A DNA stretch of 64,000 bases from Alkaliphilus sp. NP8 (GTDB lineage Bacteria; Bacillota; Clostridia; Peptostreptococcales; Natronincolaceae): the NCBI GenBank assembly GCA_015978205.1, contig JADWMM010000035.1, positions 1 through 64,000 on the forward strand, read 5' to 3'. Every line of letters starts with the position of its first letter. Within the stretch, counting starts at the first letter, position 1. A model generated the notes under the pieces. That model worked only from the letters and a program-made list of their open reading frames with translations, made no database searches and was not told the origin of the DNA. Made by a program: the position numbers and the translations under genes. This document shows, piece by piece, positions 15,487-24,055 of the stretch.

Positions 15487-16008
15487 TTATTTAAATACCT
15501 TTATAGACATAGTTTTAAAAATGGCATATAGTTCAGTACCTTTTTGTATTTGCATTTCCTCTAGAGATTTTTTTGTAATTAGAGCTATAAGTTGAATTCC
15601 TGCGTCAAGAAAAATCTGAGCACTTTGATCTTCAATTATTATATTAGTTACTACTGACTTTAATATATTACGAGCACTATTAGAAAAAACAACTGTACTA
15701 AGTATTATGTCTTCTGGTTGAATTGATATCTTTACATTTCCAGTTAAGTTAGTATTTACATATATTTTTACCGAGTTAATTTGAGCATATTTGTCTCTAC
15801 CTTCTTCAATTATAGTAGCACTATAAATATTACTTAAGCCTTTAGTATTATTTAGATAAGCATCTAATTGTTCACCAGAAATTCTAAGACTTCTTCCAAC
15901 TTTATGTGCGTTAATATCTCCTCGTTTAATCATTTCATAAACAGTATACTTTGATATTTTTAGCTTATGAGCTATCTCTTCCGGTGTGTATAAAATATCG
16001 TTATTCAT
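15487..16008 (-). CDS. HTH-TOBE molybdate-responsive regulator
   Basis: The 173-residue protein has an excisionase/MerR-like helix-turn-helix (residues 5-55; YTPEEIAHKLKISKYTVYEMI and GRSLRISGEQLDAYL). Two TOBE (molbindin-like) modules follow at about 65-173. TOBE folds bind molybdate or tungstate. It is the last gene of the modABC operon, 95 bases behind modC. It plays the role ModE has in other bacteria, probably repressing the operon when molybdate is plentiful. ATG 16008 has AAGTGGGTG upstream. Confidence 0.85.
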   Translation of the reverse strand: MNNDILYTPEEIAHKLKISKYTVYEMIKRGDINAHKVGRSLRISGEQLDAYLNNTKGLSNIYSATIIEEGRDKYAQINSVKIYVNTNLTGNVKISIQPEDIILSTVVFSNSARNILKSVVTNIIIEDQSAQIFLDAGIQLIALITKKSLEEMQIQKGTELYAIFKTMSIKVFK

Positions 16009-16103
16009 TTAATTCACCCACTTCTTTTTATTTATTAAGAATATATAACTGTATTAATAATAAAACAAATTTTTCATTTTAATCATTATATCATAAAGTG
16101 AAT

Positions 16104-17171
16104 TTATTTTAATAATAGTATGTTATCTTTTTTTACTGAACCGTATAGTTTACCAGGATTTTGCATATTTATAATGTTATTTGCTTCATCTTTACTGTAT
16201 TTACATATAATTTTATTACTATCTACATTAGTAGCATTAGCAGGTAGTAATTCTAGAATAGTATTAAAAGGTGATTGCTTAATTCTTAATATAGATAATT
16301 CGAATGAATTTTTATTTTTACATAAATTAGAAATTGATATATCAGTTTCTCTAAAAGAAATATACTTTATATCATCATGTACTGTATTATCAATATTAAA
16401 TGTTATTCCCCAATCTAATGCTAAAATTGAATTTTGATTCATTTTTTTTATAGGAGAAATATTTTTACATCCTGTTAGTTTAGCACCTTCCAGTGTAGTT
16501 GGACCTTTAAATATATGTTTTGTAGTATTTTTTTCAAATATTCTACCATTATGCATAATAGCTGTACTATCGCAAAACTTATAAACTTCATCTATACTAT
16601 GAGATACATAAATAACTGTACCATTATACTTATTAAGTGCTTCTGAAAACTCATTTTCGATAGAGAATCTTAAATGAGCATCTAATGCAGAAAATGGCTC
16701 ATCTAGCATAAGAATATCTGGAGATTTTGCCATTATTCTTGCTAAAGCAACTCTCTGTTGTTGTCCTCCTGAAAGTTGACTAGGGTATCTATTTTCTAAG
16801 TCTTGTAATTTAAAAAGATCTAAATATGATTTAACAATGTTTTTTTTCTCTATGGAAGTTTTATTTGTTATTCCTAAACTAATGTTTTGAGATACTGTCA
16901 TATTAGGAAAGAGGGCATAGTTTTGAAACATTAATCCAGTATTTCTTTTTTGGGGTATAAGATTTATATTTTTCTTTGAACTAAAGAGTATTTTATCATT
17001 AAGTATTATTTCACCTTTATCAGGAGTTATTATTCCTGCTATACACTTTAGAGTCATACTTTTACCACAGCCAGAACCACCTAGTATTCCAAGTTTTTCT
17101 TTTCCTACTTCAAGCTGTGATTCAAGATAGAAACTGCCTAGTTTTTTAGTTATATCTATATAAATACTCAC
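16104..17171 (-). CDS. modC: Molybdate ABC transporter, ATP-binding protein
   Basis: The 355-residue ATPase has Walker A GGSGCGKS (about 32-39), the LSGGQQQR signature, Walker B DILMLDEP and a C-terminal TOBE-like extension (about 235-355), the ModC layout. It starts at GTG 17171 and overlaps modB by four bases (GTGA), showing translational coupling. It powers molybdate (or tungstate) import through ModB. In an anaerobe the metal serves molybdo- or tungsto-enzymes such as formate dehydrogenase, none of which are in this window. Confidence 0.93.
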   Translation of the reverse strand: MSIYIDITKKLGSFYLESQLEVGKEKLGILGGSGCGKSMTLKCIAGIITPDKGEIILNDKILFSSKKNINLIPQKRNTGLMFQNYALFPNMTVSQNISLGITNKTSIEKKNIVKSYLDLFKLQDLENRYPSQLSGGQQQRVALARIMAKSPDILMLDEPFSALDAHLRFSIENEFSEALNKYNGTVIYVSHSIDEVYKFCDSTAIMHNGRIFEKNTTKHIFKGPTTLEGAKLTGCKNISPIKKMNQNSILALDWGITFNIDNTVHDDIKYISFRETDISISNLCKNKNSFELSILRIKQSPFNTILELLPANATNVDSNKIICKYSKDEANNIINMQNPGKLYGSVKKDNILLLK

Positions 17172-17854
17172 TTAGCATCTCCACCTCTCATTATTTTCTT
17201 ATCTTTAACACTCCAATAGTTCATAATACCTAATACAATGAGTGAAATTACTATAATTATTAAAGTCCAAAATCCTGCTTCTTTAGTTTTACCAGCTGCA
17301 TTTGCAAAGTAAATTGCTAAGGGAATAGTCTGAGTAACTTTTGGAATATTTCCCGCAATCATTAATGTAGCACCAAATTCTCCTAATGCTCTTGCGAAAG
17401 CAAGTATTGCACCAGATATTATACCTGGTAATGCAAGTGGAATCATTATTTTTATAAATATTTTAAATTCTGAAAGTCCGAGTGTTCTTGCTGCCCAAAT
17501 AAGGTTAGTATCTATCTGTTCAAAAGCACCTTTAGCTGCTCTATACATTAGAGGAAATGATACAATAATTGCTGCTAAAACTGTAGCTTGCCATGTAAAA
17601 ATAATAGACATTCCTATTTTACTAAGAAAACTTCCAATTGCACTATTTTTACCGAATATAACTAGAAGAATAAACCCGACTACAGTAGGAGGAAGAACCA
17701 GTGGAAATGTAAAGATAACATCTAATATCCATTGGACTTTGCTATTTACATTCATTAAAGTTCTTGCTGCTACTATTCCTAAAATAAAAGTAAAAAAAAC
17801 TGCAACCAATGAGGTTTTGATAGAAATAATTAGAGGGGAGAAATCAATGCTCAT
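17168..17854 (-). CDS. modB: Molybdate ABC transporter, permease
   Basis: The 228-residue permease has about five to six membrane segments and the binding-protein-dependent transport motif with the EAA-like loop RAARTLGLSEFKIFIKIMIP (about 133-152), followed by ALARALGEFGATLMIAGN, typical of ModB. ATG 17854 follows GGAGTGATATAA. It lies 144 bases behind modA, with a large palindrome between them, and overlaps modC. Confidence 0.93.
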   Translation of the reverse strand: MSIDFSPLIISIKTSLVAVFFTFILGIVAARTLMNVNSKVQWILDVIFTFPLVLPPTVVGFILLVIFGKNSAIGSFLSKIGMSIIFTWQATVLAAIIVSFPLMYRAAKGAFEQIDTNLIWAARTLGLSEFKIFIKIMIPLALPGIISGAILAFARALGEFGATLMIAGNIPKVTQTIPLAIYFANAAGKTKEAGFWTLIIIVISLIVLGIMNYWSVKDKKIMRGGDAK

Positions 17855-17890
17855 TTATATCACTCCAAATAAATTTTATATAATCACTTA

Positions 17891-17936
17891 TAATATAATA
17901 ACCTTTAAATTTATAAATTTAAAGGTTATTATATTA
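17891..17936. terminator. 46-bp perfect palindrome between modA and modB
   Basis: Two 23-base arms meet with no spacer (TAATATAATAACCTTTAAATTTA and complement would exceed simple terminators in length). In RNA it would form a long A/U-rich hairpin followed by U-rich sequence. It probably lets modA be made in excess over modBC, or stabilises the modA message. Confidence 0.75.
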
Positions 17937-17998
17937 ATTATTTTAAGCACTTCAAATTTTTAGTTAATACTCAATGGTGCGACAGCACCAGACGAATC

Positions 17999-18790
17999 TT
18001 ATGATAATGGAGAGAATCCATATTTTATAAATAATTCTTTTGCTTCTTCTTCAAATAAAAAGTCCATAAATTTTTGAGATTCTTCAACATTTTTAGTATC
18101 TTTTACTATACCAACTGGATAAATTACAGGTGTATGCGAACCTTCAGGAGCAACTGTAGATATTGTAATTTTATCACTAATTTGAGCATCAGTTTTGTAA
18201 ACAAGTCCTGCATCTACATTCATTGTTTCAACCCATGATAGTACTTCTCTTACATCTTTAGCAAACACAATTTTAGACTCAATCTCATTATAAAGGTTTA
18301 AGTTGTTGAGTACTTCTTGTGCGTATTGGCCAGCTGGAACACTTCCAGGATCACCAATAGCCACTTTTTCAATATTATCTTCAAGCAGTTCATCAAAAGA
18401 AGATATAGTTTCCTCACCTTTAGGAGTAACAAGTACTACCTTATTTTCTAAAATATCTTCTACAGAATCATTAAGCATTAGCTCTGCATCTATTAGAGCA
18501 TTCATTTGCTTTTTACCTGCAGAAAAAAATATATCAGCAGGAGCACCTTGTTCAATTTGCTGTTGAAGAGATCCAGAACCTGCAAAGTTATATGTTATGT
18601 CTATGTTTGGATTTTCTTTTATATATAGTTCTTTAATTTCTTCCATACAATCTGTAAGACTTGCAGCAGCAGATACAGTTAAGCTTATAGACTCTGCATC
18701 CGATTGTCCAGTATCTTGACTTGTACTACATCCAGCAAGTATGAATGAAAACACAGTTAGAAAAATAATAATACCTTTAAATTTTTTCAT
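17999..18790 (-). CDS. modA: Molybdate-binding lipoprotein
   Basis: The 263-residue protein has a lipobox ending at Cys21 (FILAGC) and a complete ModA fold: AAASLTDCMEEI near residue 41, FAGSGSLQQQIEQGAPADIFFSA near 69-91, and GDPGSVPAGQYAQEVL near 142. The Ser residues in AASL and GSGSL normally hold the oxyanion. It delivers molybdate to ModBC. It is first in the minus-strand operon modA-modB-modC-regulator. No Moco-type riboswitch was visible in its 180-base leader. Confidence 0.93.
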   Translation of the reverse strand: MKKFKGIIIFLTVFSFILAGCSTSQDTGQSDAESISLTVSAAASLTDCMEEIKELYIKENPNIDITYNFAGSGSLQQQIEQGAPADIFFSAGKKQMNALIDAELMLNDSVEDILENKVVLVTPKGEETISSFDELLEDNIEKVAIGDPGSVPAGQYAQEVLNNLNLYNEIESKIVFAKDVREVLSWVETMNVDAGLVYKTDAQISDKITISTVAPEGSHTPVIYPVGIVKDTKNVEESQKFMDFLFEEEAKELFIKYGFSPLS

Positions 18791-18936
18791 GTAAAAAACC
18801 CCTTTACTTTTTATAGTTAGTTTTAGTTTGGTTCAATTAGTTTTAATTTATTTAAAATCTAACAGGTAAAGTTTAGCATAATTATTAATAGGTGTCAATT
18901 AGCAAAAAACTTTATACTTTCTTAAACAATAAGAAA

Positions 18937-18967
18937 GTGCGACAGGTATATATATGTCCTGTCGCAC
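18937..18967 (-). terminator. Hairpin after the ABC-F gene
   Basis: GTGCGACAGG (18937-18946) pairs perfectly with CCTGTCGCAC (18958-18967), five bases beyond the stop of the ABC-F gene on the minus strand. The same GTGCGACAG word recurs at 17977-17985. Confidence 0.65.
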
Positions 18968-18971
18968 CAAC

Positions 18972-20528
18972 TTAAACTATTTTAGTTGTCCAAGTTTCAA
19001 GGTTCCAAACATCAGTAACGATATCATTATAAAATTCAGGTTCATGACAAATAAGAAGAATACTTCCTTTATAAGCTTTTAGTGCCCTTTTTAGTTCATC
19101 TTTAGCATCTACATCTAAATGATTAGTAGGCTCATCTAAAATCAAAACATTAGTTTCTTTATTAATAAGCTTACATAAACGGACTTTAGCATTTTCTCCA
19201 CCACTTAATACAACTATTTTACTTTCAATATGCTTTGTAGTTAATCCACATTTAGCAAGTGCTGCTCTAACTTCAAACTGACTAAGAGATGGGAAGTCCT
19301 CCCATACTTCTTCAATACAGGTATTATAGTTAGCTTCCTTTATTTCCTGTTCAAAATAACCAGTATATAAGCTATCTCCCAGTTCAACATTACCAGAAAT
19401 AGATTTTATTTCTCCTAGTATACTTTTAAGAAGAGTTGTCTTACCAAGTCCATTAGCACCAACTAAAGCTATTTTTTGTCCACGCTCCATTCTTAGGTTT
19501 AGTGGTTTTGAAAGAGGGTTATCATATCCTATTACTAAATCATTTGTTTCAAATATTAACCTTCCTGAAGTTTTAGCTTCTTTAAAGTTAAATTCTGGTT
19601 TTGGCTTTTCATCTGGTAGTTCTATAATTTCCATTTTATCTAGCTTTTTCTGTCTAGACATAGCCATATTTCTAGTTGAAACCCTGGCCTTGTTTCTTGC
19701 TACAAAGTCTTTTAAATCGGCAATTTCTTGCTGTTGTTTTCTGTGTGCTGCCTCAAGCTGTGATTTTTTAACTTCGTAAACATTCATAAAGTTATCATAA
19801 TCTCCTACATAACGATTTAGTTCCTGGTTTTCCATATGGTATATTAAGTTAATAACACTATTCAGGAAAGGAATATCATGAGAAATTAAGATAAAAGCAT
19901 TTTCATATTCTTGCAAATAGCGTTTTAACCATTCTATATGCTGCTCGTCTAAATAGTTAGTAGGCTCATCTAACAATAGAATGTCTGGTTTTTCAAGAAG
20001 AAGCTTAGCTAGTAAAACCTTAGTTCTCTGGCCTCCACTTAAATCCTGAACGTTTTGGTCTAGACCAATATCTTCTAAACCAAGTCCTCTGCCGATTTCC
20101 TCAACCTTAGAATCAATAATATAAAAGTCATTATTATCTAATGTATCTTGTATTGTACCCATATCTTCGAGAAGCTTTTCTAATTCAACTTCCGATGCAT
20201 CAGCCATTTTATTACATATATCATTCATTTCAGCTTCCAAATTGAATAAATATTTAAAAGCTCCTTTAAGAACATCACGTATAGACATTCCTTTTTCAAG
20301 GGCTGTATGTTGATCTAAATATCCAACCCTTACACGTTTTGCCCATTCAATTTGTCCTTCATCTGGTTCTAATTTTCCAGTAATTATATTCATAAAAGTT
20401 GATTTACCTTCACCATTTGCTCCAATAAGACCAATGTGTTCTCCTTTTAAAAGACGGAAAGAAACATCATTAAATATAGCACGATCTCCAAAGCCATGAG
20501 TTAGGTTTTTAACTGTTAAAATACTCAT
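18972..20528 (-). CDS. ABC-F family ATPase
   Basis: I choose ATG 20528, preceded by AAAGGAGAA; the longer frame adds 14 residues without a ribosome site. The 518-residue protein has two ATP-binding domains (Walker A GANGEGKST and GANGLGKTT; signatures LSGGQRTK and LSGGENAK) joined by a basic linker (about 240-300). It has no membrane segment. ABC-F proteins act on the ribosome, as translation factors (EttA, YdiF, YkpA types) or as antibiotic-protection factors. The sequence looks like a housekeeping YkpA/YbiT type. No attenuation leader of the kind seen ahead of resistance ABC-Fs is obvious. Confidence 0.9.
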   Translation of the reverse strand: MSILTVKNLTHGFGDRAIFNDVSFRLLKGEHIGLIGANGEGKSTFMNIITGKLEPDEGQIEWAKRVRVGYLDQHTALEKGMSIRDVLKGAFKYLFNLEAEMNDICNKMADASEVELEKLLEDMGTIQDTLDNNDFYIIDSKVEEIGRGLGLEDIGLDQNVQDLSGGQRTKVLLAKLLLEKPDILLLDEPTNYLDEQHIEWLKRYLQEYENAFILISHDIPFLNSVINLIYHMENQELNRYVGDYDNFMNVYEVKKSQLEAAHRKQQQEIADLKDFVARNKARVSTRNMAMSRQKKLDKMEIIELPDEKPKPEFNFKEAKTSGRLIFETNDLVIGYDNPLSKPLNLRMERGQKIALVGANGLGKTTLLKSILGEIKSISGNVELGDSLYTGYFEQEIKEANYNTCIEEVWEDFPSLSQFEVRAALAKCGLTTKHIESKIVVLSGGENAKVRLCKLINKETNVLILDEPTNHLDVDAKDELKRALKAYKGSILLICHEPEFYNDIVTDVWNLETWTTKIV

Positions 20529-20769
20529 TTTATTCTCCTTTCGATATTGTATCCGATAGTTAACATACATAATAGATTATATATGACTAAATTAATATTT
20601 GAAAGAAGATTTTTTAATTTGTAAAGTAAGAAAGACTTAAACTAAAAAAATGTTGTAAACAATAGTGCATATAAAAAGATTATATTTAATTAATATAAAA
20701 AAATCATTTATGATAGAATGAATAGTATTAAAGCTATTAAAAACCTAAAAACTAACAGGAGTGATTATA

Positions 20770-20952
20770 TTGAGCATTAAAGAAGATGAAAAGATATGCC
20801 CACTTTGTGGTGAACACAATAATTGTCAACATGGAGAAGGTGCATGTTGGTGTGAAAATATTAAAGTTCCTAAGCATGTATTAGATTTAGTGCCAGAAGA
20901 TAAAAAAAGAAAAGCTTGTATATGTAAGTCTTGCATAGACAAATATAGTTAA
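20770..20952 (+). CDS. Cysteine-rich CWC family small protein
   Basis: The 60-residue protein begins at TTG 20770, seven bases after AGGAGTG. It carries CPLCGEHNNC, then CWCENIKVP and a closing CICKSCI, eight Cys in all. The central CWC tripeptide with flanking CxxC pairs defines the cysteine-rich CWC family, presumed zinc binding and of unknown function. It stands alone between the ABC-F gene and the Met T-box leader. Confidence 0.8.
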   Translation: MSIKEDEKICPLCGEHNNCQHGEGACWCENIKVPKHVLDLVPEDKKRKACICKSCIDKYS

Positions 20953-21040
20953 AGAATAAATATGTATAAATCGGCATATAATATCAAAATAAGAATTTGT
21001 TATTTTAAAATATTTCGTTAAATATTCTTGAAATTAAATC

Positions 21041-21069
21041 TTGACAACTAAAAGTTTCAAGAGTATAAT
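21041..21069 (+). promoter_or_regulatory. Sigma-A promoter of the metNIQ operon
   Basis: TTGACA (21041-21046) and TATAAT (21064-21069) with a 17-base spacer are perfect consensus boxes. They lie just ahead of the T-box leader. Confidence 0.9.
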
Positions 21070-21095
21070 CTTATCTAACAACAAAAACATAATTA

Positions 21096-21387
21096 AAGAC
21101 GTTGAAAAGAAGAGTAGGTATGTGAATACTTATACAGAGAGCTTCGGTTGGTGAGATGAAGCAAAGGATAGTATACTGAATATGGTCTTGGAGTTGGGCT
21201 GCTGATAGGGAACTTTAGGTAGTCACGTAATGCACACGTTATAGTGCCAGGGTATTAAGGGATTAAATTCCTGCGTACTTGATGAGGTATAACGCCGTGA
21301 GGCTTATATAAATTTAGGGTGGTATCACGATGCTTTTAAGCTTTCGTCCCTTTGCAATTACATGCAAAGTGGCGGAAGCTTTTTTTA
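21096..21387 (+). ncRNA. T-box leader, methionine specifier
   Basis: The leader has the AGTA bulge of stem I (21113-21116), the GGTTGGTGAGA distal motif near 21146, a specifier loop GAA-T-ATG-G with the codon ATG at 21182-21184, and the T-box AGGGTGGTATCACG (21316-21329). It ends in a terminator (about 21338-21387) with a long stem and seven T. Uncharged initiator or elongator tRNA-Met should stabilise the antiterminator and switch on metNIQ. Specifier and downstream genes agree. The region 20953-21455 holds only this leader and its promoter. Confidence 0.93.
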
Positions 21388-21455
21388 TTGTTTATTCTTA
21401 AAGGGCCCAAGGATAAATAATAAATCTGAAATTTTGAAATAAGGAGGTATTAAAA

Positions 21456-22523
21456 TTGATTGAAATAAGAAATGTAACCAAAACATTTGATGATGGTAAA
21501 AATAAAATCATTGCAGTAGATAATGTTTCTATAAAAATTGAAAAAGGTGAAATATATGGAATTATAGGATATTCAGGTGCAGGAAAAAGCACATTAGTTA
21601 GGTGTATAAATCTTCTTGAAAGACCTACAAAAGGAAAAATATTGTTTAAAGGAAAAGACTTAACTGTTTTTTCAGAAAAGAATCTAAGAGAAAAAAGAAA
21701 GAAAATAGGAATGATATTTCAGAATTTCAATCTTTTTAACTCTAGAAATGTTTATCATAATGTTGCATATCCTTTGAAAGGTTCTAAACTTTCAAAGTCT
21801 GAAGAGAAGAAAAAAGTAAGAGAACTATTACAGCTTGTAGGCCTTAGTGATAAAGAAAATTCATATCCTTCTCAATTAAGTGGAGGCCAAAAACAACGAG
21901 TTGGAATAGCTAGAGCATTGGCTAATGATCCAGAAGTTTTATTATGCGATGAGGCAACATCAGCATTAGATCCTAAAACAACAACATCAATACTTAAACT
22001 TTTAAAAGAACTTAAAGAAAAGTTAGGATTAACTATAGTATTAATAACTCATGAAATGACAGTTATTAAAGAGATATGCGATAGAGTTAGCATTATGGAA
22101 CAAGGAAGAGTAATTGAAGAAGGTAATACTATTAAAATATTTAGCAATCCAGAAAAAGAAGCAACTAAAGGTTTTTTAGAAACTGCAACAAATAGCAGTA
22201 AAATATTCGATGTTCTTCAGCTAAAAGACAATATCTTTAATATACAAAAAGACGATGTACTCACAAAAGTAAATTACTTAGGAGATTGTACAAAGGATGC
22301 TTTAATATCAGAGGTATCTAGAAAATTTAAAATTAATGCAAGTATTTTATATGGAAACCTTGAAATATTAAATCAGACTCCAGTTGGTGAACTAATCGTA
22401 CTATTTATAGGAGAGACTGCAAGTATACAAAAATCGATAGATTATTTTAGAGAAAAGGGAATATTAGTGGAGGTGATTGAACATGGAAGAAATTCTTCTA
22501 AAGTATATACCAAATGTTCTTAA
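21456..22523 (+). CDS. metN: Methionine ABC transporter, ATP-binding protein
   Basis: The 355-residue ATPase starts at TTG 21456 after AAGGAGGT. It has Walker A GYSGAGKST, signature LSGGQKQR, Walker B VLLCDEATSALD, and the C-terminal NIL/ACT-like domain (about 260-355) that in MetN binds methionine and shuts the transporter when the cell is full. It opens the metN-metI-metQ-amidohydrolase operon controlled by the Met T-box. Its end overlaps the metI start by 41 bases. Confidence 0.95.
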   Translation: MIEIRNVTKTFDDGKNKIIAVDNVSIKIEKGEIYGIIGYSGAGKSTLVRCINLLERPTKGKILFKGKDLTVFSEKNLREKRKKIGMIFQNFNLFNSRNVYHNVAYPLKGSKLSKSEEKKKVRELLQLVGLSDKENSYPSQLSGGQKQRVGIARALANDPEVLLCDEATSALDPKTTTSILKLLKELKEKLGLTIVLITHEMTVIKEICDRVSIMEQGRVIEEGNTIKIFSNPEKEATKGFLETATNSSKIFDVLQLKDNIFNIQKDDVLTKVNYLGDCTKDALISEVSRKFKINASILYGNLEILNQTPVGELIVLFIGETASIQKSIDYFREKGILVEVIEHGRNSSKVYTKCS

Positions 22524-23163
22524 CGCTAAAGAAGAGCTTATAGAATCTATACATGAGACTTTCATAATGGTTTCAATACCTGGTGTTATATCTCTTGTGT
22601 TAGGAGTTTTGCTTGGAGTATTTCTTGTTGTTACAAGAAAAGGAAATATATTAGAAAATAAAATATTTAACAACATGTTAGAAAAAATAATTAATTTATT
22701 TAGAAGCATTCCATTTGTTATTTTAATAGCTGCAATAATACCAGTAACAAGAATGATAGCAGGAACAGCAATAGGAACTAAAGGAGCATTGGTGCCCTTA
22801 GTATTTGGAACAGTTCCGTTCTTTGCTAGACAAATGGAAAGTGCATTGTCAGAAGTTGATAAAGGACTAATTGAAGCCGCACAATCTATGGGTTCAAGCC
22901 CTACAGATATTATTTTTAGAGTATATCTTAGAGAAGGACTACCAGGAATAATAAGAGGAGTAACAATAACATTTGTAAGTTTAATTGGACTATCAGCAAT
23001 AGCAGGTTCAGTTGGTGGCGGAGGTCTTGGTGATTTTGCCATAAGATACGGCTATCAAAGATTTCAAAATGATATTACTTTTGTAACAGTAATAATACTA
23101 TTAATATTTGTATCTGTTATACGAGGAATAGGAGATATTTTAATTAAAAAGGTAACACATTAA
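22483..23163 (+). CDS. metI: Methionine ABC transporter, permease
   Basis: I choose ATG 22483, seven bases after GGAGGTG; a TTG two codons earlier is part of the ribosome-site spacing. The 226-residue protein has about five membrane segments and the transport loop EAAQSMGSSPTDIIFRVYL, then GGGGLGDFAIRYGYQRF, characteristic of MetI. It forms the membrane channel with MetN outside and receives substrate from MetQ. Confidence 0.95.
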   Translation: MEEILLKYIPNVLNAKEELIESIHETFIMVSIPGVISLVLGVLLGVFLVVTRKGNILENKIFNNMLEKIINLFRSIPFVILIAAIIPVTRMIAGTAIGTKGALVPLVFGTVPFFARQMESALSEVDKGLIEAAQSMGSSPTDIIFRVYLREGLPGIIRGVTITFVSLIGLSAIAGSVGGGGLGDFAIRYGYQRFQNDITFVTVIILLIFVSVIRGIGDILIKKVTH

Positions 23164-23222
23164 ATAAAAATAAAACTGACAAATAAACATAAAAAATATT
23201 AAATAGATAGGAGATAGATATT

Positions 23223-24044
23223 ATGAAAAAATTTCAAAGGTATATAACAATACTATTATTAATTTCTATAGCAGTAGTATTTACTGCATGTGGGGCAAGT
23301 GAAACAACTGCAGAAGATGAAAATGTAATTAAACTAGGAGTTACAGCAAGTGAAACTGAAGTTTGGGATCATATTGAAGAAGAATTGGCAAAGGAAGATA
23401 TAACTTTAGAAATAGTTAGTTTTTCTGATTATACAAGACCGAATATAGCGCTTGCTGATGGAGAAATAGATGTAAATTCATTTCAGCACTATGCATTCTT
23501 TGATAATTTTAAAGAAGAACATAGTTTAGATCTTACAGCTATTGGCGAAACAGTTATTGCACCTATTGGTTTGTATTCATCGAAAATTGAAGATGTTAGC
23601 CAGCTTAAAGAGGGAGATGAAATAACAATACCTAATGATGAAACTAACAGTGGCCGTGCCTTAATACTTCTTCAAAGTGCTGGACTAATTAAGCTTGATG
23701 AAAAAGCAGGAAATCTACCTACTACTAAAGATATAACTGAGAATAAGCTTAATTTAAAAATAACTGAAATAGATGCAGGAACAACAGCAAGAACTCTTGA
23801 TGATGTAGCAGCAGCTGTTATAAACAGTGGTTTTGCAGTAGATGCAGGTTTTATTCCTACAAAGGATTCAATACTCTTAGAACCAGTTAATGAAGATTCA
23901 AAGCCATATATTAATATAATTGCAGTTAGAAGTGAAGACAAAGATAATGAACTGTATAAAAAAATAGTTGAGCTTTATCAGACTGATGAAGTTGAAGAAA
24001 TAGTTAACGAATTATATAAAGGGTCTCAAGTAACTGCTTGGTAG
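23223..24044 (+). CDS. metQ: Methionine-binding lipoprotein
   Basis: The 273-residue protein has a lipobox ending at Cys23 (VVFTAC) and the NlpA/MetQ fold: IKLGVTASETEVWD near 38-51, DGEIDVNSFQHYAFF near 80-94, IPNDETNSGRALILLQSAGLI near 140-160 and a Tyr/Trp-rich end. It captures methionine (possibly also its D-isomer) outside for MetNI. Third gene of the T-box operon. Confidence 0.95.
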   Translation: MKKFQRYITILLLISIAVVFTACGASETTAEDENVIKLGVTASETEVWDHIEEELAKEDITLEIVSFSDYTRPNIALADGEIDVNSFQHYAFFDNFKEEHSLDLTAIGETVIAPIGLYSSKIEDVSQLKEGDEITIPNDETNSGRALILLQSAGLIKLDEKAGNLPTTKDITENKLNLKITEIDAGTTARTLDDVAAAVINSGFAVDAGFIPTKDSILLEPVNEDSKPYINIIAVRSEDKDNELYKKIVELYQTDEVEEIVNELYKGSQVTAW

Positions 24045-24055
24045 GAGGTTAAGCT

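Noticed and set aside
18791-18971. Possible molybdenum-cofactor riboswitch upstream of modA
   Set aside because: The leader is A/T-rich and lacks the GC-rich conserved core of that riboswitch; TOBE-regulator control is more likely.
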